NCBI GenBank assembly: GCA_016931315.1
Contig: JAFGFB010000245.1
Location: 1 to 38,038 of the forward strand
Reading direction: 5' to 3'
DNA: 38,038 nucleotides
Source: Anaerolineae bacterium
GTDB taxonomy: Bacteria > Chloroflexota > Anaerolineae > B4-G1 > SLSP01
Both the position numbers and the translations under genes were made by a program. The notes under the pieces are model-generated. The model was not told where the DNA came from. It saw only the letters and a program-made list of their open reading frames with translations, and searched no databases. Positions 1 through 8,969 of the stretch are shown piece after piece (position 1 is the stretch's first letter; every line of letters starts with the position of its first letter).

Positions 1-30
1 ATTTTTGCGGGCTGCGCCCGCAAAAATCAC
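1..30 (+). repeat. Palindrome family copy 1 (truncated by window edge)
   Basis: atttttGCGGGC-TGC-GCCCGCaaaaatcac. Confidence 0.85.
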
Positions 31-97
31 GCTCGCGGAGAGCGGCGCAGAGGGTTTTTTGAGTGATCTAGCCGATTTTGCCACTGTAGTTTTTTTT

Positions 98-141
98 TGT
101 GATTTTTGTGGACGGGGCTTCGCCTCACCACAAAAATCACA
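98..141 (+). repeat. Palindrome family copy 2 (imperfect inner stem)
   Basis: tgtgatttttgtggacggggCTTCGcctcaccacaaaaatcaca; T tract immediately 5'. Confidence 0.85.
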
Positions 142-367
142 CTTGCAGAAAAAAGGCGCAGAAAGTGGATCGCTGATGAGGGCCGTTTACAAGATGGCGA
201 TCTTATTTTCTCCAATAATCTGTCGTATACCCTTTGTGAGAGTATAGGACAAAGGCTGCCGCTTATTGGGAAGTTCAAGCGGTTGTACTCAACCGCGGTC
301 GGCTTGGGGAGACGCCTGCGGATAGACACTTGAGCACGCTGAAGAGATGCAGAGGGGGGGGCTTTTT

Positions 368-409
368 GTGATTTTCGTAAACAGGGCTGCGCCTCACCAC
401 GAAAATCAC
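368..409 (+). repeat. Palindrome family copy 3 (imperfect inner stem)
   Basis: gtgattttcgtaaacagggCTGCGcctcaccacgaaaatcac. Confidence 0.8.
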
Positions 410-509
410 ACCGGCAGAAAGAAGGCACAGAGTTCGCGTAAGGGTATAGGAGAGGTTTTTGGGGAAGACTGGAAGAGGTTGTGCAAACGGAGGAAGAGGA
501 TCTTTTTTT

Positions 510-546
510 GTATTTTTGGGACGCGCTTCGCGCGTCCCAAAAATAC
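510..546 (+). repeat. Palindrome family copy 4
   Basis: gtatttttGGGACGCGC-TTC-GCGCGTCCCaaaaatac; 17-bp perfect stem. Confidence 0.9.
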
Positions 547-572
547 TCCTGATCAAGGTTGAGGAGGTTACC

Positions 573-1964
573 ATGTTTAACAGAGGCAAGCGGTCAGTGT
601 TGAAAGGCGGGATGACCCTCGGCGTGTTGGTGATCATCCTCGCGGCGGTTTCGACGGGGGAAGCCGCCCCGATGCCCCTGGCGGATGCGCCTAAGTTATG
701 GGTCACTCCCCTGATATTGGACTTCGGTCCGGTGGGGCTGGGTGCGACCAGCGCAACCCAAACGGTGACGATTACGAACCTCGGCTCGGCGACGCTCACG
801 AATTTTGCGGGCGGCGGCGTGTATTCGCCATTCGGGGCGACGCAGAATTGCGCCGGCGGGGTGGCGCCCGGCGCGAGCTGCCAATACTTCTTCACGTTCG
901 CGCCCACGGCGGCGGGGGACTTTAGCGCCACGTCCAATACCTCCACCAATGCCGGTTCTTTTAGCATTCAGCTGCGCGGCAAGGGCGTGGGGGCGGGCTT
1001 GCACGTGAACCCGCTGGCGCTCGATTTCGGCTCGGTGTACGTCAACTCGACCAGCCCTACACAGAGTGTGGTCATTCGCAACACCGGCTTGAGCACCCTG
1101 ACGGATTTCGCGGGCGGCGGCGTCTATCCGCCATTTACAGCGTCGCAGAATTGCGCCGGTGGGGTGGCGCCCGGCGCGAGTTGCCGGTATTTCTTCACGT
1201 TCTCCCCCACGACGGCGGGGACGTTTGAGACATCATCGAATTCGTCCACCAACGCCGGGCCGTTCAGTATTGCCCTGGGAGGGAGAGGACGAAGCATGCT
1301 CCTTAGCTCGGGTCAGCGGGTGACGCCGCGTTCGATTGACTTTGGCCCGGTGGGCGTGGGCTACGAAAGTGGGACACAGGTGGTGACACTCACCAACCAG
1401 AGCATGTTGGTCAGCATTACCGATTTTGCGGGCGGCGGAGTCTTGCCGCCGTTTTACGCTTCGCAAAACTGTGCAGGTGGCGTAGCGCCCGGAGGGAATT
1501 GCCAGTTCTACTACACCTTTGAGCCGACGGCTACCGGCACAACTTCGACGACTTCCACTGTATCCAACAGCGCCGGATCGTTCACCATCGAGCTGCGCGG
1601 GACCGGCGCGGGGGCAGAGTTGCATGTGACGCCGCTCGCGCTCGACTTTGGACCGGCGCCGCTGTTCACGACGAGCGCAACCCAGAGGGTGACCATTCGC
1701 AACACGGGCCTGACGACGTTGACCCACTTCGCCGGAGGTGGGCTTTACCCGCCCTTCAGCGCCTCACAGAATTGTGCGGGCGGCGTACCACCGGGAGGCT
1801 CCTGCCAATACTTCTTCACGTTCACACCTACGGCGCAAGGCAGGTTTAGCGCGATATCCACTACCAGCACGAACGCCGGTTCATTTTCGATACAAGTTTA
1901 TGGCGGGGAAATGCTCCGCGTTTATCTGCCACTGGTGCTGCGGCAGGCAAGTACGGAGAAGTAA
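573..1964 (+). CDS. Secreted protein with four ASH/choice-of-anchor-D-like beta-sandwich repeats
   Basis: ORF 459..1964; preferred ATG at 573 preceded by gaggagg. Signal-peptide-like N-terminus (MFNRGKRSVLKGGMTLGVLVIILAAVSTGEA). Four repeats of 'LDFGPV...TSATQTVTITNTG...FAGGGVYPPF.ASQNCAGGVAPGASCQYFFTF'. C-terminus VYLPLVLRQASTEK. Confidence 0.85.
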   Translation: MFNRGKRSVLKGGMTLGVLVIILAAVSTGEAAPMPLADAPKLWVTPLILDFGPVGLGATSATQTVTITNLGSATLTNFAGGGVYSPFGATQNCAGGVAPGASCQYFFTFAPTAAGDFSATSNTSTNAGSFSIQLRGKGVGAGLHVNPLALDFGSVYVNSTSPTQSVVIRNTGLSTLTDFAGGGVYPPFTASQNCAGGVAPGASCRYFFTFSPTTAGTFETSSNSSTNAGPFSIALGGRGRSMLLSSGQRVTPRSIDFGPVGVGYESGTQVVTLTNQSMLVSITDFAGGGVLPPFYASQNCAGGVAPGGNCQFYYTFEPTATGTTSTTSTVSNSAGSFTIELRGTGAGAELHVTPLALDFGPAPLFTTSATQRVTIRNTGLTTLTHFAGGGLYPPFSASQNCAGGVPPGGSCQYFFTFTPTAQGRFSAISTTSTNAGSFSIQVYGGEMLRVYLPLVLRQASTEK

Positions 1965-1983
1965 GAGGGATATTGCAACTGAG

Positions 1984-2029
1984 GGTGTTTTTTTCGTTGG
2001 CGGGTGCAGCCCGCCAACGAAAAAACACC
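1984..2029. repeat. Palindrome family copy 5, between convergent genes
   Basis: ggtgtttttttCGTTGGCGGG-tgcag-CCCGCCAACGaaaaaacacc. Confidence 0.85.
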
Positions 2030-2044
2030 TGATGGACTCTTAGC

Positions 2045-4390
2045 TCAACGGGTAACGGGTTCGGGCGTCTCCAGAGTCTCCAGAGAGACGATGGCGTGGC
2101 AATTCTGGCATTGCGCCGCATCCTTGCGCACTTCGAGCAGCAGACCGCCGCAGGAGGGGCAGGGTTGCGCCAGGGGCCGTTTCCAGGAGGTGAATTCGCA
2201 TTCGGGCCAATTGGAGCAACCGTAGAAGATACGGCCCTTCTTGGTGCGCTTGACCACAACTTCGCCGGTGTGGCACTGGGGGCAGGCGACACCGATTTTC
2301 TCCAGCAAAGGTTCGGTATGGCGGCAAGTGGGGAAAGCCGAGCAGCCGATGAATTTGCCAAAACGACCCTGGCGAATGATGAGCGGCGCACCACAATCAG
2401 GGCAGTTACGCCCCACGTACTCCACAGCCGGCTCGACTTTCGCGATGGCAGCATCTGCCTTGTGCAGGGTCTGCTCAAAGGGACCGTAGAATTCGCGCAA
2501 GAGCGCGCCCCAATCCAGCTGCCCCTCGGCCACCTCATCCAGGCGTTCCTCCATGCCGGCGGTGAAATCCACGTTAATCAGGTCGGGGAAATGGGCGACC
2601 AGGAGGTCGTTGACCAGGAAACCCGTCTCGGTGGGGTACAGGCGGCGTTGCTCGCGCGCCACGTAACCCCGCTCCTGAATATTGCTGAGGATGGCGGCAT
2701 AGGTGGAGGGGCGCCCAATGCCATACTCCTCCAGTGTGCGAATCAGGCTGGCATCGGTGTAGCGTGAGGGAGGCTGCGTGAAGTGCTGCTCGGGCCACAG
2801 ACGAATCAGGTCCAATAATTCGCCCACCGTCAGGGGCGGCACGGGCTGCGAGTCTTCTTTCTGTTCGCCATTGCCGTTCTCTTCGCCAGTCTCCTCATAG
2901 ACCACCAGGAAACCGGGGAAGTTGAGGGTGGAGCCTGAGGCGCGGAACAGGTAGGGCTTATCGGCGCCGTGCCCGGCGGCAATTTCCACCGTGCGGGTAT
3001 CGTAGACCGCCGCCGCCATCTGGCTCGCCACAAAACGCCGCCAGATCAGGTCGTAGAGGCGGTACTGGTCATGTGAAAGATAAGGCTTGAGCTCGGCGGG
3101 GGTCCGCAACACGGCGGTCGGGCGGATGGCTTCGTGAGCTTCCTGCGCCCCCTTGGCCCGCGTCTTGTATTGCGGCGGCTCCGGCGGCAGGAATTGCGCA
3201 CCGTATTGCGCATTGACGTAATCGCGGGTTTCGGCCTGCGCGGTGGCGGCAACATTCGTACTATCCGTGCGCATGTAAGTAATCAAGCCCACCGGTTGGC
3301 CGTTGCCGATATCGAGACCTTCATAGAGCTGCTGGGCAATCCGCATAGTCTTGACCGCGGTGAAGTTGAGCTTGCGCGAGGCTTCCTGCTGCATGGTGCT
3401 GGTGGTATAAGGTGCGGAGGGACTGCGCCGCCGCTGGCCTTCTTTGAGCCGCAGCACCTCGTAATCGGCGCTCTCAAGATCTGCCAGCAAGGGCAAGACA
3501 TCCGCCTCGGCGCGCAGCTGCGGTTCCTCACCATTGATGCGCACCAAACGCGCGCGGAAGGTCTTGCGATGCCGCTTTTCGCGCGTGCTCTGGGGGGTCA
3601 ATTCCGCGTCGAGCGTCCAGTACTCTTCGGGGACGAAGGCTTCAATCTCGCGCTCGCGTTCCACCACCAGGCGGAGGGCGACCGATTGGACGCGACCAGC
3701 AGAGAGTCTGCCGCGGATTTTGCGCCACAGCAGCGGGCTTAGGTTATAGCCAACCAGGCGGTCCAAGACGCGGCGCGCCTGCTGCGCATTGACGAGGTCA
3801 AGGTTCAAGGAGCGGGGATGGGCGAAAGCCTCGGCGACGGCAGGCTCGGTGATTTCGTGAAAGACGACGCGATGGGTGCGTTCCGCGGGCAATTCCAAGA
3901 CCTCGCTCAGGTGCCAGGCGATGGCCTCCCCCTCGCGGTCGGGGTCAGTGGCGAGGTAGATATCCCCGGCTTTAGCCGCCGCAGTCTGAAGTTCTTTGAC
4001 CACGGCGCGTTTTTCATTGGGGACGCGGTATTTGGGTGCGAAGTTGTGCTCCACATCCACGGAGAGCTGCGAACGCAACAAATCGCGGACGTGGCCCACC
4101 GAGGCTTTGACGGTGTAGCCCTTGCCGAGGAAGCGCCCGACGGTGCGCGCCTTGGCGGGCGATTCGACGATGACGAGCTTGCCGGTGGGTTTGGGGGCTT
4201 CGACCACGGGTGGTTTCAGCGCCTCGTGCGCCGGGATGCGACCCATGCGGAACATCTTGGTGCCGCAGACCGGGCAGACCCCTTGTACGGCGGGCTTAGC
4301 CTGCGCGGTAAAGACGGCAGTCGGCTGCGCCATCTCGCGCGTCTGACGGCATTTCATACAATAAGCTTCGATTTTCAAATCCTCAACCAT
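2045..4390 (-). CDS. topA: DNA topoisomerase I (type IA) with N-terminal CxxC (DUF5679-like) domain and C-terminal zinc ribbons
   Basis: GKLVIVESPAKARTVGRFLG, TDPDREGEAIAWHL, AGRVQSVALRLVVEREREI, TYMRTDST; C-terminal CPDCG/CPQCH/CPSCG modules. Start at MVEDLKIEAYCMKC (4390), with ggaagg upstream. Confidence 0.96.
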   Translation of the reverse strand: MVEDLKIEAYCMKCRQTREMAQPTAVFTAQAKPAVQGVCPVCGTKMFRMGRIPAHEALKPPVVEAPKPTGKLVIVESPAKARTVGRFLGKGYTVKASVGHVRDLLRSQLSVDVEHNFAPKYRVPNEKRAVVKELQTAAAKAGDIYLATDPDREGEAIAWHLSEVLELPAERTHRVVFHEITEPAVAEAFAHPRSLNLDLVNAQQARRVLDRLVGYNLSPLLWRKIRGRLSAGRVQSVALRLVVEREREIEAFVPEEYWTLDAELTPQSTREKRHRKTFRARLVRINGEEPQLRAEADVLPLLADLESADYEVLRLKEGQRRRSPSAPYTTSTMQQEASRKLNFTAVKTMRIAQQLYEGLDIGNGQPVGLITYMRTDSTNVAATAQAETRDYVNAQYGAQFLPPEPPQYKTRAKGAQEAHEAIRPTAVLRTPAELKPYLSHDQYRLYDLIWRRFVASQMAAAVYDTRTVEIAAGHGADKPYLFRASGSTLNFPGFLVVYEETGEENGNGEQKEDSQPVPPLTVGELLDLIRLWPEQHFTQPPSRYTDASLIRTLEEYGIGRPSTYAAILSNIQERGYVAREQRRLYPTETGFLVNDLLVAHFPDLINVDFTAGMEERLDEVAEGQLDWGALLREFYGPFEQTLHKADAAIAKVEPAVEYVGRNCPDCGAPLIIRQGRFGKFIGCSAFPTCRHTEPLLEKIGVACPQCHTGEVVVKRTKKGRIFYGCSNWPECEFTSWKRPLAQPCPSCGGLLLEVRKDAAQCQNCHAIVSLETLETPEPVTR

Positions 4391-4510
4391 TTGCTTTCCT
4401 TCCACTCCAGGCCCATGACGCATCTGGAGACGCTTTCCGCTCCCAACAACGGGTGCATTTCACCTTTGGGGCAAAGAGAAGACGATTATCACACAAACGC
4501 CTTTCTTTTG

Positions 4511-4555
4511 ATTGATTTTTGGCGCAGGGGCTTTGCCCCCGCGCCAAAAATCAAT
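4511..4555. repeat. Palindrome family copy 6 (ATTGATTTTTG subfamily)
   Basis: attgatttttGGCGCaGGGGC-TTT-GCCCCcGCGCCaaaaatcaat; one mismatch. Confidence 0.88.
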
Positions 4556-4801
4556 TTTATTCTACGCCCCATAGGGGATGTTTAAGATCGTCGCCCCCAT
4601 TCTGAAACGCACTCCCAACAACGATGCACGAATTCGGACGGCGGCAATCATAAAGGAAAGCTGCGAAACTGTCAAGTGCGAGTTTGGGAGGGGGTATAGG
4701 ACAAAGGCTGCCGCTTATTGGGAAGTTCAAAGATCGGCTGGGTGAGACCATATGTCTAGACACTTGAGCACGCTGAAGAGGCGCAGAGGGTGGTTCTTTT
4801 T

Positions 4802-4844
4802 GTGATTTTCGTGAACGGGGCGCAGCCCCGTTCACGAAAATCAC
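4802..4844 (+). repeat. Palindrome family copy 7
   Basis: gtgattttCGTGAACGGGGC-GCA-GCCCCGTTCACGaaaatcac; 20-bp perfect stem. Confidence 0.9.
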
Positions 4845-5046
4845 TCCTGCAGAAAGAAGGCGCAGAGAGTTGAAGGCTAATGGGAGTCGTTTGCGAGATG
4901 GCGGTCTTATTTGCTCCAATAATCTGTCGTATACCCTTTGGGAGGGGGTATAGGACGAATTATTGGGAAGTTCAAAGGTCAACTGGGTGAGACCATATGT
5001 CTAGACACTTGAGCACGCCAGAGAGGCGAAGAGGGTGGTTCTTTTT

Positions 5047-5089
5047 GTGATTTTCGTGAACGGGGGCTGCGCCTCACCACGAAAATCAC
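5047..5089 (+). repeat. Palindrome family copy 8 (imperfect inner stem)
   Basis: gtgattttcgtgaacgggggCTGCGcctcaccacgaaaatcac. Confidence 0.85.
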
Positions 5090-5227
5090 TCCTGACAGTA
5101 CCCTTTGGGAGGGGAGTGTGATTCGCGGCGGAGAAAGCTCCGCCGCGAATGAGTATGGGATGGAGAAAGCCAGGCTGGAGCCTGGCGCTCCCAGAGTATG
5201 GCGCTCCCAGAGTGTGGCGGTCCCAGG

Positions 5228-6310
5228 TTAGAGCAGATCGTCGCGGTTCTGATGGTGCAGGGTTTCGACGATTTCACGCACGCGCTCAGCCTGGTCGCGG
5301 GTGGTAATCAAGGTGACGTCGGCGCTATCCAGGATGATGAGGTCGTGCAAGCCAATAGTGGCAATGAGGCGGCCGGCGCTGGAGAAGACCATCGAAGCGG
5401 TGGTGTCGAGCGTCAGGACGTCGCCCTGCAAGACATTGCCCTGGGCATCGGGCGTGTGTAATTCGCTCACGGCGGGCCAGGCGCCCACATCGGACCAGCC
5501 CAAATCCACGGGGAGCACGGCGACACGTTCGGCCTTTTCCATGATGCCGTAATCAATGCTCTTTTTGACGACGGTGGGCCAAAGGCGCGCCAGGAGGGAG
5601 GCGTAATCCGGCGTTCCGAGGACATCGCCCAAGGCTGCGAGCGTGGCTGAGAAATCGGGCATCCAGCGGGCGAATTCTTCCATGATGCGCTCGACCTGCC
5701 AGATGAACATGCCGCTATTCCAGGCATAATCCCCATCAGCCAGGAAACGCACGGCGGTCTCGGCATTCGGTTTTTCGGCGAACTGCGCCACCCGGAAAGC
5801 CGTGAAGCCGGAAAAATCTCCGAGCGGCTCGCCACGGCGGATGTAGCCGTAACCGGTGGCGGGGTAGTCAGGCTCGATGCCGAGGGTCACCAGGTAACCC
5901 TGCTCAGCGACCGCGCGCGCCGCCTGCAAGGCATCACAGAAAGCCTCGACGCGGCGGATGTAGTGGTCGGCGGTGACCACAGCCATTACTGCCTGCGGGT
6001 CACGGCGTTGCAGGTGCAACGCCGCCAGCCCGATGCAGGGGGCGGTGTTGCGGCCCATAGGTTCCACGATGAAGTTCTCCGCCGGCAGTTCTGGGACCTG
6101 CTCCGCCAGAGGGCTGACCTGTTCAGCGCCCGTAACGACCAGGATATGCTCCGGCGGCAAAAAGGAACGCAGACGGTCCACAGCCAGCTGAAACAGGCTG
6201 CGCTCACCCACCAGGGTCAGCATCTGCTTGGGGTGTTCGCGACGGCTCAGGGGCCACAAGCGTGTCCCCCCACCCCCAGCCATAATCAAGGCGTAGAAAT
6301 GCTCGTTCAA
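5228..6310 (-). CDS. manC: Mannose-1-phosphate guanylyltransferase
   Basis: ALIMAGGGGTRLWPLSRREHPKQ; VEPMGRNTAPCIGLAAL; FAEKPNAETA; DLGWSDVGAW. Probable TTG start at 6310 after ggaggcgcc; the ORF-track start is 6340. Confidence 0.9.
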   Translation of the reverse strand: MNEHFYALIMAGGGGTRLWPLSRREHPKQMLTLVGERSLFQLAVDRLRSFLPPEHILVVTGAEQVSPLAEQVPELPAENFIVEPMGRNTAPCIGLAALHLQRRDPQAVMAVVTADHYIRRVEAFCDALQAARAVAEQGYLVTLGIEPDYPATGYGYIRRGEPLGDFSGFTAFRVAQFAEKPNAETAVRFLADGDYAWNSGMFIWQVERIMEEFARWMPDFSATLAALGDVLGTPDYASLLARLWPTVVKKSIDYGIMEKAERVAVLPVDLGWSDVGAWPAVSELHTPDAQGNVLQGDVLTLDTTASMVFSSAGRLIATIGLHDLIILDSADVTLITTRDQAERVREIVETLHHQNRDDLL

Positions 6311-6361
6311 GGCGCCTCCTCGGAAATAATCAAATGCCAAGTCAGAAGTAACTGTTCAACA

Positions 6362-6404
6362 GTGTTTTTGGGTTGGCGGGCGCAGCCCGCCAACCCAAAA
6401 ACAC
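6362..6404. repeat. Palindrome family copy 9
   Basis: gtgtttttGGGTTGGCGGGC-GCA-GCCCGCCAACCCaaaaacac; 20-bp perfect stem. Confidence 0.9.
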
Positions 6405-6475
6405 ATTCCAGAAAGCGAATTTGACCACAAGCCTCAGTGAGGCGTCGCATCGTGCTGCAATTTTCGGACAGGTTC

Positions 6476-7684
6476 TTAGTTCCCGCCCGCGTTCCTGAGC
6501 ACGAGCGGCAAATAGATCTGGCATGTCCTGTTGAACCATACAGTGTTGGGTTCACTGTAAGCCCCACCATTCGCAATAAACGCATCCAGGGCGCCAGCGC
6601 CATTCAAATCGCCCAAAGCCACGCTGAGGCTGCGCTCCATACCCAAGGGCTGTGCGTGCACCGTGAAGACGCCCGCACCATTGTTGAGCCATACTGTATT
6701 AGGAGCAGGTTGGTTCTCAGAAGTGAGGTAGTTCGCCACAAACGCATCCAGATCGCCATCACCATCCAGGTCGCCCAGATCAACGCCGTAACTCGGCTCC
6801 GCCCCTAGAGCCTGCCCGCTATCGGTGAATTCCCCCTCGCCATTATTGAACCAAACGCGGTTAGCCTGCAGTCTGTTGGCTATGAAAGCATCCAGGGAGC
6901 CATCGCCGTTCAAGTCACCCAGGGCTACAGCCAGACCCTCACCGGTTCCCAAGTTCTGCCCGGTATCGGTAAACCAGCCCGTCCCATCGTTGAGATACAC
7001 TCGATTCTGAGTATTATCTACATTCACCACTACAACATCCAGGTCACCGTCGTCATCCAAGTCACCCAAAGCGATGCCGTAACTAAAGGTTGACCCGCCG
7101 AGATCTTGGGTGGTCTTAACAAAAGTCCCCTCTACACCGCCCTGAGTTCCACCCTGATTGATCCACACATGATTGGATTCCTCACGATTGCCGATGAAGG
7201 CATCCAGGTCGCCGTCGCCATCCAGGTCGCCCAGAGCCACAGCGACACTTTGTGAAGTTCCGACAGCCTGTCCGGCGCTGAAATCCGCCGTGCCGTCGTT
7301 GATCCAGATGTTATCGGGTTCACCGGTATTGGCTTCCCAGATATCCAGATGCCCATCGCCATTCAGGTCACCCAGCGCGATAGCGCGGGAGGGCGCGTCG
7401 CCCAATTCCAGCGCCAATTCAAACACGCCCGCGCCGTCGTTGATCCAGACCTCGTTCGGCTGATTCGCGTTGGCGACCACAGCATCCAGGTCTCCATCGC
7501 CATCAAGATCCCCTAATGCCACGTCGTAGCTCAGCCGATTTCCAAGGCGTTGCCCGCTATCAACGAACAAAACGGGAGCGGCTTGCGCCGACGCGGATGT
7601 CTCCCGTTCCCCGGGAAGCAGCGATAACATCAGCGCCAGAACCAGCGTCACTACTGCCATTCTCCAACCATGTTGTCCCATCAT
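6476..7684 (-). CDS. Secreted FG-GAP/VCBS-repeat protein with C-terminal IYLPLVLRN motif
   Basis: Signal-like N-terminus; repeated 'ALGDLDGDGDLDAFVAN..' blocks; C-terminus CQIYLPLVLRNAGGN. Confidence 0.88.
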   Translation of the reverse strand: MMGQHGWRMAVVTLVLALMLSLLPGERETSASAQAAPVLFVDSGQRLGNRLSYDVALGDLDGDGDLDAVVANANQPNEVWINDGAGVFELALELGDAPSRAIALGDLNGDGHLDIWEANTGEPDNIWINDGTADFSAGQAVGTSQSVAVALGDLDGDGDLDAFIGNREESNHVWINQGGTQGGVEGTFVKTTQDLGGSTFSYGIALGDLDDDGDLDVVVVNVDNTQNRVYLNDGTGWFTDTGQNLGTGEGLAVALGDLNGDGSLDAFIANRLQANRVWFNNGEGEFTDSGQALGAEPSYGVDLGDLDGDGDLDAFVANYLTSENQPAPNTVWLNNGAGVFTVHAQPLGMERSLSVALGDLNGAGALDAFIANGGAYSEPNTVWFNRTCQIYLPLVLRNAGGN

Positions 7685-7847
7685 GTACCCCCTCTTGATA
7701 ATGTTTTCAGTATCTGTCCGCGAATTCAGCTCGATGCGGGAGAAAGCAAGGCCTTGAGTACAAGGGCCTTGTAATAAGTTTTCAGGTTACTGTTCAGCGT
7801 TATCCTGCTTGCCACAACCCAGAGCGGCTAAAGCCGCGATTTTAGAG

Positions 7848-7890
7848 AGTGTTTTTGGCTGCCGCGCTACGCGCGGCAGCCAAAAACACT
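7848..7890. repeat. Palindrome family copy 10, nested in a larger inverted repeat
   Basis: agtgtttttGGCTGCCGCGC-TAC-GCGCGGCAGCCaaaaacact; 20-bp perfect stem. Confidence 0.9.
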
Positions 7891-8054
7891 TCTTATAGCG
7901 GGCTTTAGCCCGAAATTCGCGCTCTGCGATGGAAGTCTGAACAGTTACGTTTTCAGAATTTAATCCGGTAATAGAGTGTTCGCAAGCGGCACAAGCTTTA
8001 TTCAGCCGTCCCTACAGGACGGGATTTGTAATCCACACGGTTGTACAGGCACTG

Positions 8055-8350
8055 ATGAGTTTTCAGAATTTAATCTGGTATTAAGAGGATTGGCCTCTTA
8101 TTCCCCCATCCCCCCAACCCCCTTCCCCCACCGGGGGAAGGGGGAGTTTGGGCTCGGTTGCACCGTGGGGGTGGTTGTGATATCCATGGGTTTCTCGACA
8201 CCAGGGTTGTGCAACCGGGATTCGGGATTTTGGTAAATGGGATGCGATCTGTGTGCGGCGAAAGCCAGCGCCTAACGCGCATGGGCGGTGACGGGTCGTG
8301 CAAGTGAGCGAGAGCGCGAAGGTGTACCGAAGTAAATTTTGAAAGTTCAT
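8055..8350. mobile_element. MITE-like element with ~25 bp terminal inverted repeats (copy 1)
   Basis: Left atgagttttcagaatttaatctggt (8055-8079); right accgaagtaaattttgaaagttcat (8326-8350), reverse complement matching 19/25. Confidence 0.5.
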
Positions 8351-8405
8351 AAGCGCCTGCCACCTCTCAGACGTCCCTACGGGACAAAGAGAGACCACAG
8401 GGGCC

Positions 8406-8969
8406 TTATTCCGGCTCGAAGCGCGTGCGCCAGGTGTCGAAGGCATGCAGCGGGCGCTCGCCCCAGCGGGCAACGTGCTGGCGGGCTTCGGCGACCGAGC
8501 GTTCTCGCCATAGCTCGCCCCGGGATTTGCTGAAGAAGAGGTCAGCCCAGCTGATAATCTGCTCCTCGAGCGACTCGGGGAAAATATCCACCGGCGGCAA
8601 GGGCAAGCCCTGACTCAGGATTTCGTCTTTGGTCAAGCCCAGCCCTACGTGGGATTCGGCGACCCGCGCATGGCGGGGTAAGCCCTCTTGTTCCAGGATG
8701 CGACGCCCCTCAGTGATGTGCGCGATATAGGGCAGGTTGCCGGTACAACCCATGTAGGGCGCGTTGACGCAAATCACGCCGATATCGTGCAGCATGGATG
8801 CTTCCTCGATGAAGCGCCGTTGCGCGGCATCCAAACCCAGGCGGTAGGCGATGCGCAGCGCCTTGGCGGTCACTGCCGCCACGTGCGGCAGATAGTAGGT
8901 GTAGGTCAGTGAATTCGGGGCAATGTATTTGTGGATGATTTCGAAATAGGGGATAGATGGCGCAATCAT
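8406..8969 (-). CDS. HD-domain phosphohydrolase-like protein
   Basis: HVAAVTAKALRIAYR...EEASMLHDIGVICV...HITEGRRILEQEG; overlaps the upstream dprA stop by 4 nt. Confidence 0.85.
   Translation of the reverse strand: MIAPSIPYFEIIHKYIAPNSLTYTYYLPHVAAVTAKALRIAYRLGLDAAQRRFIEEASMLHDIGVICVNAPYMGCTGNLPYIAHITEGRRILEQEGLPRHARVAESHVGLGLTKDEILSQGLPLPPVDIFPESLEEQIISWADLFFSKSRGELWRERSVAEARQHVARWGERPLHAFDTWRTRFEPE

Larger units (their letters stand above)
98..430 (+). repeat. Composite intergenic repeat, copy a
   Basis: Contains gtataggacaaaggctgccgcttattgggaagttcaa (242-278), gatagacacttgagcacgctgaagagatgcagagg, palindromes, gcagaaagaaggcgcagag-type tail and caagatggcgatcttattttctccaataatctgtcgtatacc. 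Confidence 0.75.
4690..5112 (+). repeat. Composite intergenic repeat, copies b/b'
   Basis: gtataggacaaaggctgccgcttattgggaagttcaa at 4694-4730; partial gtataggac..ttattgggaagttcaa at 4948-4975; two palindromes; gatggcggtcttatttgctccaataatctgtcgtataccctttgg. Confidence 0.75.

Noticed and set aside
5-967. Several short ORFs (e.g. 5..247, 27..428, 275..967, 28020..28211) with shared peptides such as MRAAPAKITLAE
   Set aside because: Translations of the palindromic repeats, not genes; the similarity between them reflects the DNA repeat.
1984-2029. Palindrome between convergent genes as a normal bidirectional terminator
   Set aside because: Position would fit, but T-stem-A polarity is opposite to an intrinsic terminator and the same element occurs in divergent and upstream positions. 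A termination role is not excluded, only not supported.
3818-4585. 255-aa + strand ORF
   Set aside because: Antisense to topA and running into repeat DNA; no domain recognised.
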